Origin: Ursus arctos
Taxonomy: Eukaryota > Chordata > Mammalia > Carnivora > Ursidae
Direction of reading: 5' to 3'
Assembly (NCBI RefSeq): GCF_023065955.2
Contig: NW_026622985.1
Coordinates: 74,823,931-74,887,930, forward strand
Length of the DNA stretch: 64,000 bases
Shown: piece by piece, positions 12,049 to 22,585 of the stretch
Numbering within the stretch: position 1 is the first letter of the stretch
Layout: each line of letters starts with the position of its first letter
The notes under the pieces: generated by a model
Database searches by the model: none
The model's input: only the letters and a program-made list of their open reading frames with translations
What the model was told of the DNA's origin: nothing
Translations under genes and position numbers: made by a program

Positions 12049-12247
12049 TTTTTTTTTTTTTTAAAGATTTTATTTATTTATTTGAGAGAGAGAGAGCGCG
12101 CGAGCGCATAAGCGCGGGAAGGGTCAGAGGGTGAAGCAGATTCCCTGCTGAGCAGGGAGCCCGATGTGGGACTCGATCCTGAGACTCCAGCATCATGACC
12201 TGAGCCGAAGGCAGTCGCTTAACCAACTGAGCCACCCAGGCACCCCT
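12049..12247 (-). mobile_element. CAN SINE, full length
   Basis: T-run, TTAAAGATTTTATTTATTTA, CCCTGCTGAGCAGGGAGCCC body and GAGCCACCCAGGCACCCC head. Target duplication TCAGGTCCATCC before and TCAGGTCCATTCC after. Confidence 0.95.
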
Positions 12248-12264
12248 CAGGTCCATTCCTTAAT

Positions 12265-12560
12265 CATTGTTTAAACTGAGGTATAAAGGACATACAACAT
12301 CGGTTTCAGGTGTGCAGTATAATGATTCGATACTTGTATAATTTGCAAAATGATCACAGGAAGTCTAGTTAACATCCATCACCTCACAGTTATGCTTCTT
12401 TTTTTTCTTGTGATGAGAACTTGTAAGATCTACTCCCTTAGCAACTTTCAAATATGCAATACAGTATTATTAACTACAGTCGCCATGTTGTACGTTACAT
12501 TCGCATGACTTATTTTATAACTAGAAGTTTGTACTTTTTGACTCCCTTGACCCAAGTTTT
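12265..12560 (-). mobile_element. LINE-1 3' UTR fragment
   Basis: On the plus strand: TTTCAGGTGTGCAGTATAAT, GATTCGATACTTGTATAATT, CTTGTGATGAGAACTTGTAA, GATCTACTCCCTTAGCAACT, ATATGCAATACAGTATTATT. This is the reverse complement of the carnivore L1 3' UTR, also seen in sense orientation at 22400-22580. The head was probably lost to 5' truncation. Confidence 0.85.
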
Positions 12561-13226
12561 CTGCCTTGGTCATCACAGCCTACATCAGCCTAGAAATCTG
12601 GATGATCAGGTTTGATCAGCTTTCCTCCTATAGCTTTTTACATTTCATGAGAGGAGTTGAGCCCTCTCATCCTCCTTAAATATGTGCCATATTTGTTTCA
12701 TGTAATGTTCATAAAAACACAATTTGCACAATCACTACCTACTGGGACAATATTTTTCAGTAAACAGATATTGTTCTCAAATAATCATATTCTTGTTCTT
12801 TCACTGACCAGAGTGACCAATGAGAATTATACTCAACTGACCTGAGCAACACTTCTGTGTGTATGTTAAATACCCACCAAGAGTAAAAAAACAAAGACTG
12901 TCTATTTTTTAAAACTGTTTTTGAATTCTGGTATAAGGGCTTTTGGAAACAGCTTCAAAACCACTAATCAAAATAGATTCTGTGAACTACTTATTTCTGA
13001 TATCTTTTCAACTGGGATGTCAAAATCATGGAAGAAGCAATCCCCTGTTAGACCATTACATTCTCTCTATACGATTGTGTTCTATTTTGCCAGCTTGTTC
13101 TCCGTTTCTCTTCATTTTCTAAGCTTCTGCTATTAGGTTAACAGCTGTTCTATTTCAGTGGGGAAAGAAAAAAGCTCTATTGTACCTAATGTATTTCTCC
13201 TGCTGATTAATGTTAAGTATCACTAC

Positions 13227-13332
13227 TTTTTTTTTTTTTTTTAAGTAAACTCCATCTCCAACACGGAGCTTGAACCCATGACACTGAGTACAAGAGGCGC
13301 ATGCTCTGCTGACTGAGCCAGCCAGGCAGCCA
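13227..13332 (-). mobile_element. CAN SINE, truncated older subfamily
   Basis: T-run, TTAAGTAAACTCCATCTCCA, GAGCTTGAACCCATGACACT and ACTGAGCCAGCCAGGCAGCC. Same short old type as 2673-2774. Confidence 0.85.
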
Positions 13333-13794
13333 AACATCACATTCTTAGAGCAAATCTTACCCATCCATTCTTTCTCTCAAAGAGTCTCACATGGTTATCA
13401 ATACATGCTGTTGAATGACTCATTTGATAAAACCACACCTGTATTAACAGCCTGGTCAAACAGTGGTGACTAATATGCTCCAGTCTATAAGGAGCTAATC
13501 ATAACTGGACAGAGTATGAATGGTTATTATAATTCTATAATAGAGAATGTTCAGGGTATCTATGAATGCAGATTCAGGATACCTAAGTCAGCCTGAAGTG
13601 GAAACATGAGAAGTATCAAGTAATTTTTATACTGCCTCTTAATTTAAAAGTACATAAAAAGCAACTAATTGCCATTATTTAATTTGTATCCACTATGTTC
13701 TGAAGCCTATGTGCAAAGTAACAAAGTGAAAGTCAGGATCCCTTCCCTGCCTTCAGAAGATAATATAGCTATGCATAGAAAACAAAGTTTATGA

Positions 13795-13991
13795 GGGGCG
13801 CCTGGGTGGCACAGCGGTTAAGCGTCTGCCTTCGGCTCAGGGCGTGATCCCGGCGTTCTGGGATCGAGCCCCACATCAGGCTCCTCCACTATGAGCCTGC
13901 TTCTTCCTCTCCCACTCCCCCTGCTTGTGTTCCCTCTCTCGCTGGCTGTCTCTATCTCTGTCAAATAAATAAATAAAATCTTAAAAAAAAA
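13795..13991 (+). mobile_element. CAN SINE, young full-length copy
   Basis: GGGGCGCCTGGGTGGCACAG head, CTCTGTCAAATAAATAAATA tail and poly-A. Target duplication AAAGTTTATGA at 13784-13794 and again after the A-tail (AAGTTTATGA). Confidence 0.97.
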
Positions 13992-14454
13992 GTTTATGAA
14001 AATCTAGCAAAAGAAGGTAGTAAGTGGTAAAAAGCAAAGATGATAAAAGAATCTTACAAGTGGAAGCAATGTATATTGCTATAACTGTTGCTAAAGCTTG
14101 AAAAAGGGCAGCATTATCTTAGATAACGTTTACATTGTCATCAGTTCAGCAATTTTACTCTTAGGTACACTCTCAAGAGAAACAGTATATATCCTCCCGG
14201 AGAGCGACACAAGACACTTCTGTTAGCACTGTCTCAAGTAGCCAGAATCTGGAAATCACTGAACTGCCCATTTTGATAAAATGGTCAAATTATCACATAG
14301 TTATAGAAAGGCATATCATACAGGAAAGATTACATACATAATTACATGTACAGACAACTACAGCCTGGGCCAAGGATTAGGACGAATCCAATTCTTGATC
14401 TGATGTGTACAAGGAAAAAAGTCAACAGGCTTCAGTAGCAAGACAAGAGTGAAC

Positions 14455-14870
14455 AGTAGCAGCCTTGCTGTGTAACCTATCACCCTAAAACTTAGTACCT
14501 TAAAACATCAATCATTTATTATTTCTCATAAACCTATTTTTCACTGAGAACTACTACTGATCCAATCAGGGCTCTGCATGACCCCACTCATCCATCTATG
14601 GGTCAGCGCTAAATTGGCCAGCTGGCTTTGTTCATTTCGTTGGGGCTCACTCATGTCTCAGACCTTGGCCAAAACAACTGGGCTTCTTCATTTCTGCTCT
14701 TGTAGTGATCTAGCCCATACGTATCCTCATGCTAAGGCAGAGAACAAGAGAGGAAGTGAAAATGCATGAGTGCTCTTTCAAGCCTCTGCTTGTGCCAAGT
14801 TTGCTATTGTTCCAGGGGCCAGAGCAAGTCCCATGGCTGGGCCCCACATTGGAAGGAACATATAGGGTAG
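14455..14870 (+). mobile_element. Ancient interspersed repeat, family not assigned
   Basis: The order TGCTGTGTAACCTATCACCC, AAAACTTAGTACCTTAAAAC, ATTTATTATTTCTCATAAAC ... GGGTCAGCGCTAAATTGGCC ... GGGGCCAGAGCAAGTCCCAT matches a common mammalian repeat that I recognise by pattern (a GCTGCGTAACAAACCACCCC type of start) but cannot name with confidence. Confidence 0.5.
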
Positions 14871-15192
14871 AAGTTGTAGTTTAGGGAGTCCATTTATTGG
14901 ACAATCAACCTACCAAGTATACAAAGAAGGAATTTTCTAAATAAGCATATCTCTTCCTTCAATGTCGCAAAGGGCGTTCTGGCTAAGAATTTTACATAAT
15001 GTTCTAGGCAGACAGAAGGAAGGGAAGCCCACTCTTCCGGTACAGGACAACCCATGACAAGATGACCAGTTCCCTCAAAACCACGGGTGTGGGGACAAAG
15101 TAACTTGGCAGTAGTGAACATTCTGCTCCTGAAGATTAGAGAGAAAACAAATTACTCTTCTTGGCACACCTGTACTAGTGCGAGAACACATG

Positions 15193-15221
15193 TAACCTAG
15201 TACTAGACCGGTACTAGGTTA
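15193..15221. repeat. Perfect 11-bp inverted repeat (hairpin)
   Basis: TAACCTAGTAC, a 7-base loop TAGACCG, then GTACTAGGTTA. The arms are perfectly complementary. Confidence 0.9.
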
Positions 15222-15229
15222 AGTGAGAG

Positions 15230-15480
15230 CGGAAGAAATAGGGTTGAGTTAGTAAAAGCATGGTCAGGTATATGAACAGACTGATTTTGCTGAAGGCAGG
15301 GGTTTGTGTTGAGTACCTTAAGGAGAAAAGGCTGGAAACGATTAGATGGGGCCAGATTTTTTTGACGAATTAGAATGGCAGGCTAAAGAATGTGCATCTA
15401 ATCCTATTAGCAACAGGAAGCACTAGAAATTTTCTGGTAGAAATAGAAATAGTATTCTGAAATTCCTGAACAGTCTGGAA
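15230..15480 (+). mobile_element. Possible fragment of an ancient repeat, unnamed
   Basis: AGATGGGGCCAGATTTTTTT, ...GAATGGCAGGCTAAAGAATG and AATCCTATTAGCAACAGGAA loosely follow the order GGGGCCAGATCATGTAGGGC...AGCCATTGGAGG of a widespread old mammalian repeat, also suspected at 37690-38010 and 49790-50600. Confidence 0.3.
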
Positions 15481-15719
15481 GACAGGTGAACACAGGCAGA
15501 TCAGTACAAAAGTTGTTGAAACAGGTTTTTTGGGGGGGCGGAGCGGGCAGGGTAGAGACTGAATTAGGGTTGGGAGAAGAAATGGAAGGGGATTTGTCTG
15601 TAGGAAAGATAGGGATTAACTACTATGAGCGAAGAGAAAGTGGTTAAAGACAAACCTGAAGAATTCACTGGCAAAAAATGTTACCAATCTCACCAAGGTG
15701 GAAATAGTGGATATTCAAA

Positions 15720-15914
15720 AATTTTTTTAAAGTTTTATTTATTTATTTGACAGAGGGAGACAGCCAGCGAGAGAGGGAACACAAGCAGGGGGAGTGGGAG
15801 AGGAAGAAGCAGGCTCCTAGCAGAGAAGCCTGATGTGGGGCTCGATCCCAGAACGCTGGGATCACGCCCTGAGCCGAAGGCAGACGCTTAAGGACTGCAC
15901 CACCCAGGCGCCCC
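15720..15914 (-). mobile_element. CAN SINE, full length
   Basis: TTTTTTTAAAGTTTTATTTA tail and CACCCAGGCGCCCC head. Target duplication TGGATATTCAAA at 15708-15719 and at 15915-15926. Confidence 0.96.
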
Positions 15915-16609
15915 TGGATATTCAAATTTTCTGACTGATATTTGGTCTACTGCTATATTCCTCTAGCCCACATTCAAATTTTAAAAAATTTTCAGAAGTA
16001 CTGATATATGAAATAAGCAAAGGCACTAAAATACTCATATCTTTATAAAGGCAACACACTGATTTTTTAAGTCACGAAAGTAAAATTTTCTTCTGATGTG
16101 GATATTAATGTACTATCCTCAAGGATATGAAGGATCCCAGGATGAGTGATTAGACATTTTAATACTTACAAACTCTGTGCTCGCTCTGTTCATGTCATCA
16201 ACACTGGTATTGTTAAAGTTGTGATGATTCTTTTTACAATCAGAACATCCATCCATCCATCGAGCTGAAACAAATTCATTTGCTATCCTCCCCATTATCA
16301 ACTTAATGATTTTTAGGCATTTCAAATACAGTCTCGATGTGGAACCATGGCTGCGATGTGATTTGATGTCCCATTACCAATGCCCCACTTTGCGAAACTC
16401 TAGCTATGGTCATAAAGAGAGGATTAGCAAGTACTCCTTAGGACTGGATGTTCTTTGTGAAACGGACGTCAGGACTAAATACACTAGTAGAGGAGTTGGG
16501 ACTACTTTTGAAGAGATTTCTTTTAATTGTTTCTGTATTTTCAGGGGCTGTTCTACCCATCACTACTTTCCACTAACCCACTTTCTTCCCTTTGGATCTG
16601 TCATTACCA

Positions 16610-16622
16610 CCCCCCCCCCCCC
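16610..16622. repeat. C homopolymer of 13
   Basis: Uninterrupted C-run within the repeat-poor 15.9-17.8 kb stretch; it sits in two long chance frames rich in proline. Confidence 0.9.
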
Positions 16623-17713
16623 GACCCCAAACCTGCTTTGCTCTTTGTCAGGGTCTTCCAAAGGAGGCCAGCTTTGCAGCAATATATGTTGACCAAGTTT
16701 TTCTGCTGCTATTGTGTTTCACTACCGCCAGGCTTCATCCTGTTTTCTAGTTCACGGACTCTTCAGGCTCCTGAATTTCTTCCTGCTTTGGATCCACACT
16801 GGGCTCTGACCCCTTTACAGTCTTTACACAAGCTGACAGGAGTCAGACGGTCTTTGCTTGCTCCCTCCTCCCTGCCACCCCCTTCCCTCTGACAGATCCC
16901 TGACCTTCCTGTCTCTCATGATCAAGGCACTGACTTTGTTCTCGTCAGTTGTTGGGGAGAATATTTTCATGAAGTTTTTTTGGAGCCCATGTAAATGGAG
17001 TAAAAGTGTTTATGAAACAAAATCGACAGAATAAATTCTGAAATAAATATGACTTTCAAATCAGGAGTTACTATAGGAGAAAAAAAGCCAAAGGACTTTT
17101 ATTGATTCCACAAAGATAGTATAAACAAAGCTCAAATCTAGTTTTCTTTTTTGCCTTTAATAAGTGTGGTTATATATCATTCTCGTATACGAAAACTGTC
17201 CTACAGTTTCACCACATATCACAGAAATGGTCTAAATATAAAATGTTGGCAGGTAATAGATATTACAAATCTACTTTCTCCATCATAGTTAGGCAAAAAG
17301 CTATTAAAGGAAGCCTCACAGTAGACAATAAGGACTTTGAATTTCAAGTTCTTTGGACAAGAATTTTTTTTCATTAAGTCTTTAGATTTCTAGTCCTATA
17401 GAAGTCTTTGGACTAATAAAAACTGTAATTCCTCTGGAGAAAGACTTTGAAGCATATTCCAACAAACTTACAGTGGTACTAATTAGATAATGCCATAATT
17501 TGAAGTTTATATCCAATCAATTCAACACTTTTTTTGAATAAAAAAGAACTGCGAACATAAATTCTACATTCTGTTCTTTCTTTGGAAAAGAAAACACTCG
17601 CTCTAGTATTTATTTAGCGTGTACTAATCAGTAGGCAGTTTTCTAAAAAACCAACTAGGTATAAAAGTAGCAGGAAGACAATGAAAATTTTCCTCTGGAA
17701 ATTAGATTTGGTT

Positions 17714-17722
17714 GGGGGGGGG
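17714..17722. repeat. G homopolymer
   Basis: Nine consecutive G, in non-coding intron. Confidence 0.9.
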
Positions 17723-17827
17723 CTAGTCAACAGCAAATCACCCAAATTGAGATAACACAGTGATGAGACAAACAACAGCCAGTAAATATATCAGGTAATG
17801 AGAAGAGCTTAAAGAACGAAGCCTGTT

Positions 17828-17903
17828 AGGAGAGAAAGCTGGCAGCGAGGAGGAGAGAAAGCTGGCAGCGAGGAGGAGAGAAAGCTAGCAGCGAGGAGGA
17901 GAG
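17828..17903. repeat. 23-bp tandem repeat, three copies
   Basis: The unit AGAGAAAGCTGGCAGCGAGG plus AGG starts at 17831, 17854 and 17877; the third copy has CTAGCAG for CTGGCAG. Near-identical units imply a recent expansion. Confidence 0.95.
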
Positions 17904-18586
17904 AGGGGCACTATTCTGAGGGTGGTGAGGACGGGCACCTGTGCACCACACGTGTGTCAGAGAACCGACAAATGTTGGGGGCAGAGGTGGGGGAAGTTTC
18001 GGTGTCCACCAACTGGGAAGGCGCTGTACCAGGAACCAGCTGAGAACATTCAAGCAACATCTTCAGAAGCCCCATCGCAACGATGCCAACCTCTCCCAGC
18101 GATTATTTTCATAAAAATCAGCATATTAGAGTAATTATTCAACTACATGAATGTCTTGGATGCTATGGTAACTGTAAAATACAAGTTTCTGAATCACTAA
18201 GTATTGAATCAACTTTTCAATCCTTCTTTAAATGAAACGTGTAAAACCACTTTAAAACACAAATTAAAACTTACTTGGTATATAAAAATTATTGAGATCA
18301 ACAACTTATTGAAAAGAGGACAGATTTTAATACCGCAACTAGGAAAACCTGACAGACTGCTTAGAGCTATAGAGGATCCGTGCTCGTCTAATGATTTACA
18401 CAAGAATATTAAAACTGAAATTAGCCACTGCCCTAAAAACATAGAAGACACCCCTAGTCATTTAAAATAACAGGCTTTGAAAGCTTTTGCCATTTAAAAA
18501 ATAAATTTAGAACTTTTCCCTTTATTGTAGCCCAGCATATAGCCTACTCTTCCCGCTTGCTATGCAATAATCTCCAGGTGGTTTTT

Positions 18587-18590
<4 letters not shown>

Positions 18591-18639
<49 letters not shown>
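18591..18639. repeat. (TG)n microsatellite
   Basis: About 24 uninterrupted TG units on the plus strand. Confidence 0.98.
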
Positions 18640-18641
<2 letters not shown>

Positions 18642-18747
18642 AGAGCTTGAGCCTGCTGAGCACTCTTATATACTATTTTCCATTTTTCTCCCTTTGGACA
18701 TAGAGAAGGCAAAATAAAGTTAGCAGCAAAAAATACACACATGAACT

Positions 18748-18764
18748 ACCACCACCACCACCAC
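18748..18764. repeat. (ACC)n trinucleotide repeat
   Basis: About six ACC/CCA units, 110 bp after the (TG)n array. Confidence 0.9.
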
Positions 18765-19009
18765 CTACACCCATAACAGCTGTCAGATAAAAACACATTA
18801 AAGCCTAACAATTAAAGCAGAGGGCCCTAATGGGGGACATAATTTTTGTACTCTGAAGAAATTAGGATTTGCGCACCATTTCCCCATCTGTCTTTGAGCA
18901 TTTTCTTCCAAATAAAATCTAACAATGTGTTTAAAACTAGAAGGTTTTATTACAGCTCATGGGACTATAATTTTTTTAAAATGTTTACTCTGCTGATGAC
19001 TGTTACTAG

Positions 19010-19220
19010 CTGATTGGGCACCTCTCGGGTCACAGGCACTGTGCTGCATGCTTTAGGAGGACATCTCGTTTCTTGCTCAGGACAATTCAACTTTATTGTG
19101 GAGAAAAGTGAGGCTATGAGAAGTTAAGGAACTTGACCAAGCTTGCCTAAAAGTGACAGGGCTCAAGTTTGAACCCACGTCTAACTCCAAAGCCTGTGTT
19201 CCTAACCACTCTGTACCCCT
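19010..19220 (-). mobile_element. MIR SINE
   Basis: Reverse-orientation MIR order: GGCACTGTGCTGCATGCTTT, GAGGCTATGAGAAGTTAAGG, AACTTGACCAAGCTTGCCTA, TTTGAACCCACGTCTAACTC, CTAACCACTCTGTA. Confidence 0.85.
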
Positions 19221-19771
19221 GCCTCCTATTTATGGAGATGTTCTTAAAGAGAATGATGTGGCTTGCAAATCATTTACCTGTTTCCATCCTATCCCAAGAA
19301 TATGAACTATTTCTATTTTACTTTTCCTAGGACATCAAATTTTAGGTTTAAAATAAAATTGAAAGAAATTTCAGATCTGGGAGAAATCTTAAAAAAAAAA
19401 ATTTAGTGAGCTCAATATGCTGTTTTAAAGATGAAGAAACTAAGGAGTCATGTGCCCCCAACCCAGGGCAACCTGCAGGCAGAGCTGGCTAGAGCCGAGG
19501 TCGCCCAGTCTAGGTCCCCTCTATTGTTCGGGAGCGGTCCTCATAGGTGCCTGAGAAGGAGCAAAAGAAAGTTGTCAGAGGTGGGGGGTGAGATGGAGAT
19601 AGTGCCTTTTTTTTCTTTATTCAGTTAATTGTTAATGGGGTTTCTAACACAGCTAGTTAAATCACAGCGCAACAGGCTTGTTTAAATTCCTAGAAAGACT
19701 TTATTAGAATCACATGGAGGTTTGCTGCTTGGAAAGTTTCATATTCCCTTTTAAGACCACCTGTAATCTTG

Positions 19772-19965
19772 GTGGCGGGGGGGGGGGGGGGGGGGGGGCT
19801 CTGGGTGGCTCAGTTGTTAAGCGTCTGCCTTCAGCTCAGGTCCTGATCCCAGGGTCTTGGGATCTAGCCGAGCCCCTTGTCGGGCGGGAATCCTCTCCCT
19901 CTCCCACTGCCGCTGCTTGTGTTCCCTCTCCCTCCATCAAATAAATAAAATCTTAAAAAAAAACC
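19772..19965 (+). mobile_element. CAN SINE with 22-G expansion at its head
   Basis: The usual GGGGCGCC head is replaced by GGTGGC plus 22 G (19777-19798). Then come CTCTGGGTGGCTCAGTTGTT, a CT-rich body and an AATAAATAAAATCTT poly-A tail. Target duplication ACCACCTGTAATCTT (ending 19770) and ACCACCTTTAATCTT after the tail. Confidence 0.94.
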
Positions 19966-20403
19966 CAAACATACCACCTTTAATCTTTAGAGCATCCTTT
20001 TTGGATAAGGCAGGAAGAAAAGGAGGAGAATAACCTAGAGTCCAACAAATTTCTCATCAGCTCAACTTATTATCAACTTATCTCACAGCCATAGGAAGCT
20101 TAGAAAAGGAGTTCTACTACACATTCATCAACACCACCTGAGACCCAAGGCCCGGAACATTCCATTTCCTGACATGCACTTCCGAGTGGTATTCTTCTAG
20201 GCATGATGGTTGCACAATGGGTGAGAAATACTCGAATAGTGAGTAGGCTCGTCTATTATATCCCATAGAAACTAACTTCAAAGACTGGAGGACTGACCCC
20301 CCCCGCCCCCTCCCATCAAGATTGAGTGATAGGTCATCTTCAACCCTAGATTTGAACACATTGTAGTTAATGCCTATGTCTCTCTTAGCTAAAAAAATCC
20401 TAA

Positions 20404-20940
20404 GATTTTTTTTTTTTTAAAGGAATGGATTTTGAGAAGAAAAAAACATGGGGCAGACAGGTACAGAACAGAAAATACAAATGTAAGCTGTTTTACTAAT
20501 TGTTTTATTGCCACAACAAATTTGCACAGAGAATGACCTGTACAAAACACAATAAAGGTTCAAAATTGAGGGGTTCCCTTAGACAAGGCTGAAGATTTCA
20601 GTCTCTGGTATTTGGAACTTGGGGTGCAGTCCCTGTTCTTGGATGGCTCACTGGGTGTGTGACACCGGCCTTGCTTTTAACCAGATTGAAACAGCAGAAT
20701 GGCCAGCTGGCCCAGGTAGAAGTAAACAAAGTGTTTGGTTTCATGTGTCACACGACTACCAAAGCTCCTCCCTTTCCAGGATGCAGGGCCAGGTGGGGCT
20801 GTACTCACTCCTTAGTATGGTCCACAAGCACCTTCTCTACGTCCTCCTCCTCCGACGCCCAAGCAGCACACTCCACCCAGTCCTGTTCTGTCTCCTCTCA
20901 CATATCCGCATTTTTGATCATGGCCTTTTGGTCTTTGTTT
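20404..20940 (-). pseudogene. DYNLL1P: Processed pseudogene of DYNLL1 (dynein light chain LC8-type 1)
   Basis: Read on the minus strand, this is an intronless copy of a dynein light chain mRNA. The start near 20938 has lost its ATG. Then come MIKNADM-stop-EE..QD.VECA (from about 20920 down), an internal region with an 8-nt deletion, and near 20760-20677 the recognisable C-terminus [26 protein letters not shown] and the stop codon TAA (complement of 20677-20679). The 3' UTR follows, with the AAATACCAGAGACTGAAA block typical of DYNLL1 rather than DYNLL2, and ends in an A-rich tract (T-run at 20406-20418). Pseudo-CDS length is about 262 nt against 270 for the parent. Parent function is cargo-adaptor/dimerisation hub of cytoplasmic dynein, but this copy has stops and frameshifts and cannot make LC8. 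Missing introns plus an A-rich tail indicate L1-mediated retroposition. Plus-strand ORFs across it are antisense shadows. Confidence 0.88.
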
Positions 20941-21084
20941 TGTTTGATATTTTAATTATTTAATGTTTATTTTTCTTTCTTTTATTAAGTGTCTCAACTC
21001 AAACATATACTTTCTTTAGGGTTTTATCAATAGCCACAACACATTATTACTGTGAGCTAGCCAGCTAGTCCTGTAAGCACGTTG

Positions 21085-21717
21085 TACACATTAAGATACT
21101 ACTTCTCCAAATATGAAAAACCCACAGCGAACATCATACTCAACGGTGAAAAACTGAAAACTTTTCCTCTAAGATCAGGAAGAAGACAGGGATGTCAACT
21201 CTCATCACTTTTATTCAACATAATACTGGAAGTCCTAGCCACAGCAGTCAGACAAGAACTAAAAGGCACCCAAATTGGTAAGGAAGAGGTAAAACTGTCA
21301 CTATTTGCAAGATGATGTGATATTACATAGAGGAAAATCCTAGAGACCCAGCCAAAAAACTGTCAGAATAAACGAATTCAGTAAAGTTGCAAGAGACAAA
21401 ATATACAGAAATCTGTTGCATTTCTATACAATAACGAAGTAGCATAAAGAGAAATCAAGAAAACAATCCCACTTACAATTGCATCAAAAATGCCTAAAAA
21501 TAAACCACCAAGGAAGTGAAACATTGGTACTCTGAAAACTATAATACAATCGTGAAAGAAACTGAGGATGACACAAACTTACGCGAAGATATGCCATGTT
21601 CATTAATTAGAATACTGCTGAAATGTCCATGCTACAAAAACTCTCAATGCAATCCCTATCAAAATACCAACAGCATTTTTCAGAGAACTAGAATACTAAA
21701 GTTTGTATGAAACCACA
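21085..21717 (+). mobile_element. LINE-1 ORF2 fragment: reverse transcriptase domain, frameshifted
   Basis: An open stretch of 70 or so codons to about 21315 reads [20 protein letters not shown] and [20 protein letters not shown], a typical L1 RT palm region. The catalytic FADD motif is broken: TTTGCAAGATGATG has one extra A after GCA, so the frame reads LFAR-stop. A degraded ORF2 segment follows, ending about 21717, where sequence jumps to the C-terminal region. Relatively well preserved compared with other L1 copies here, but clearly dead. Confidence 0.92.
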
Positions 21718-22585
21718 ATAATCTGATTTTAAAAGGGACCTGAATACACATTTTTCCAAAGAAGGCATACAGAAAAGACATTTTCTAAAGACATGAAAAG
21801 ATGCTTAACATCACTAATCATCAGGGAAACACAAATCAAAACCACAGTGAGATATCACTCACACCTGTCAGAATGGTTAGTATCAAAAAGAAGTAAGTGT
21901 TGGCGAGGATTTGGAGAAAAAGGAGCCCTCGTGCACTGTTGGTAGGAATGTAAATTGGTGCAGCCACAGTATTGAGGTTCCTCAAAAAATTAACAACAGA
22001 AATACCACACAACCCAGTAATTTCAGTACTGGATACTTACCCCCCCAAAATGAAAATACTAATTGGAAAAGATTTAGGTACTCTATGTTCACTGCAGTAT
22101 TACTTATAATAGCAAGAAATGGAAGCAACTCAAGCACTGGATAAAGAAAATGGTATCTATATACAATAGGATATTATTCATCTATAAAGAACGAGATCTT
22201 GCCACTTGAAACAACATGGATGGACCTAGAGGGTATTATGCTGCTAAGTGCAATATATCAGAGAAAGTCAAATACCATATGATTTCACTTACATGTGGAA
22301 TCTAAAAAAAGAAAAAGAAACAAACAGAAAAAAACCTAGATTCTAAAATAGAGAGAACTTCTGGCTCCCAGAGAAGCAGAGGAGAAGATGAGTGATATAA
22401 GGAGGATTAAGGGGTACAAACTTCCAGTTATAAAATAAGTCAGAGATGAAAAGTAAGGCATTACACGATACCATAACAACATTATATGGGGACAGATGAC
22501 TACACTTAGGATGAGCACTGAGTATAGAATTCTCAAAGCTACCACGTACACCCAAAACCAATATAATATTGCATGCTAAAAAAAA
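21718..22585 (+). mobile_element. LINE-1 3' end (ORF2 C-terminus and 3' UTR)
   Basis: ATCATCAGGGAAACACAAAT, CCACAGTGAGATATCACTCA, CACTGTTGGTAGGAATGTAA, TTGAAACAACATGGATGGAC, CCAGTTATAAAATAAGTCAG ... ending in an A-rich tail near 22575. Compared with an intact L1, several hundred bases are missing between this and the RT part, so the two belong to one internally deleted copy. Confidence 0.92.

Larger units (their letters stand above)
15927..17825. other. CADPS2 intron, repeat-poor stretch
   Basis: No transposon recognised. It holds a candidate cryptic exon at 16170-16264 (minus strand; see findings), a GATG/CATC short repeat at 16247-16262, a 13-C run, and overlapping plus-strand frames of 128 and 121 codons at 16306-16892 that I regard as chance. 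Confidence 0.45.

Noticed and set aside
16306..16892. Overlapping 128- and 121-codon plus-strand frames
   Set aside because: They run through a 13-C homopolymer that creates proline runs, have no recognised motif, and overlap each other in different frames.
20619..20963. 114-codon plus-strand frame
   Set aside because: Antisense shadow of the DYNLL1 processed pseudogene.
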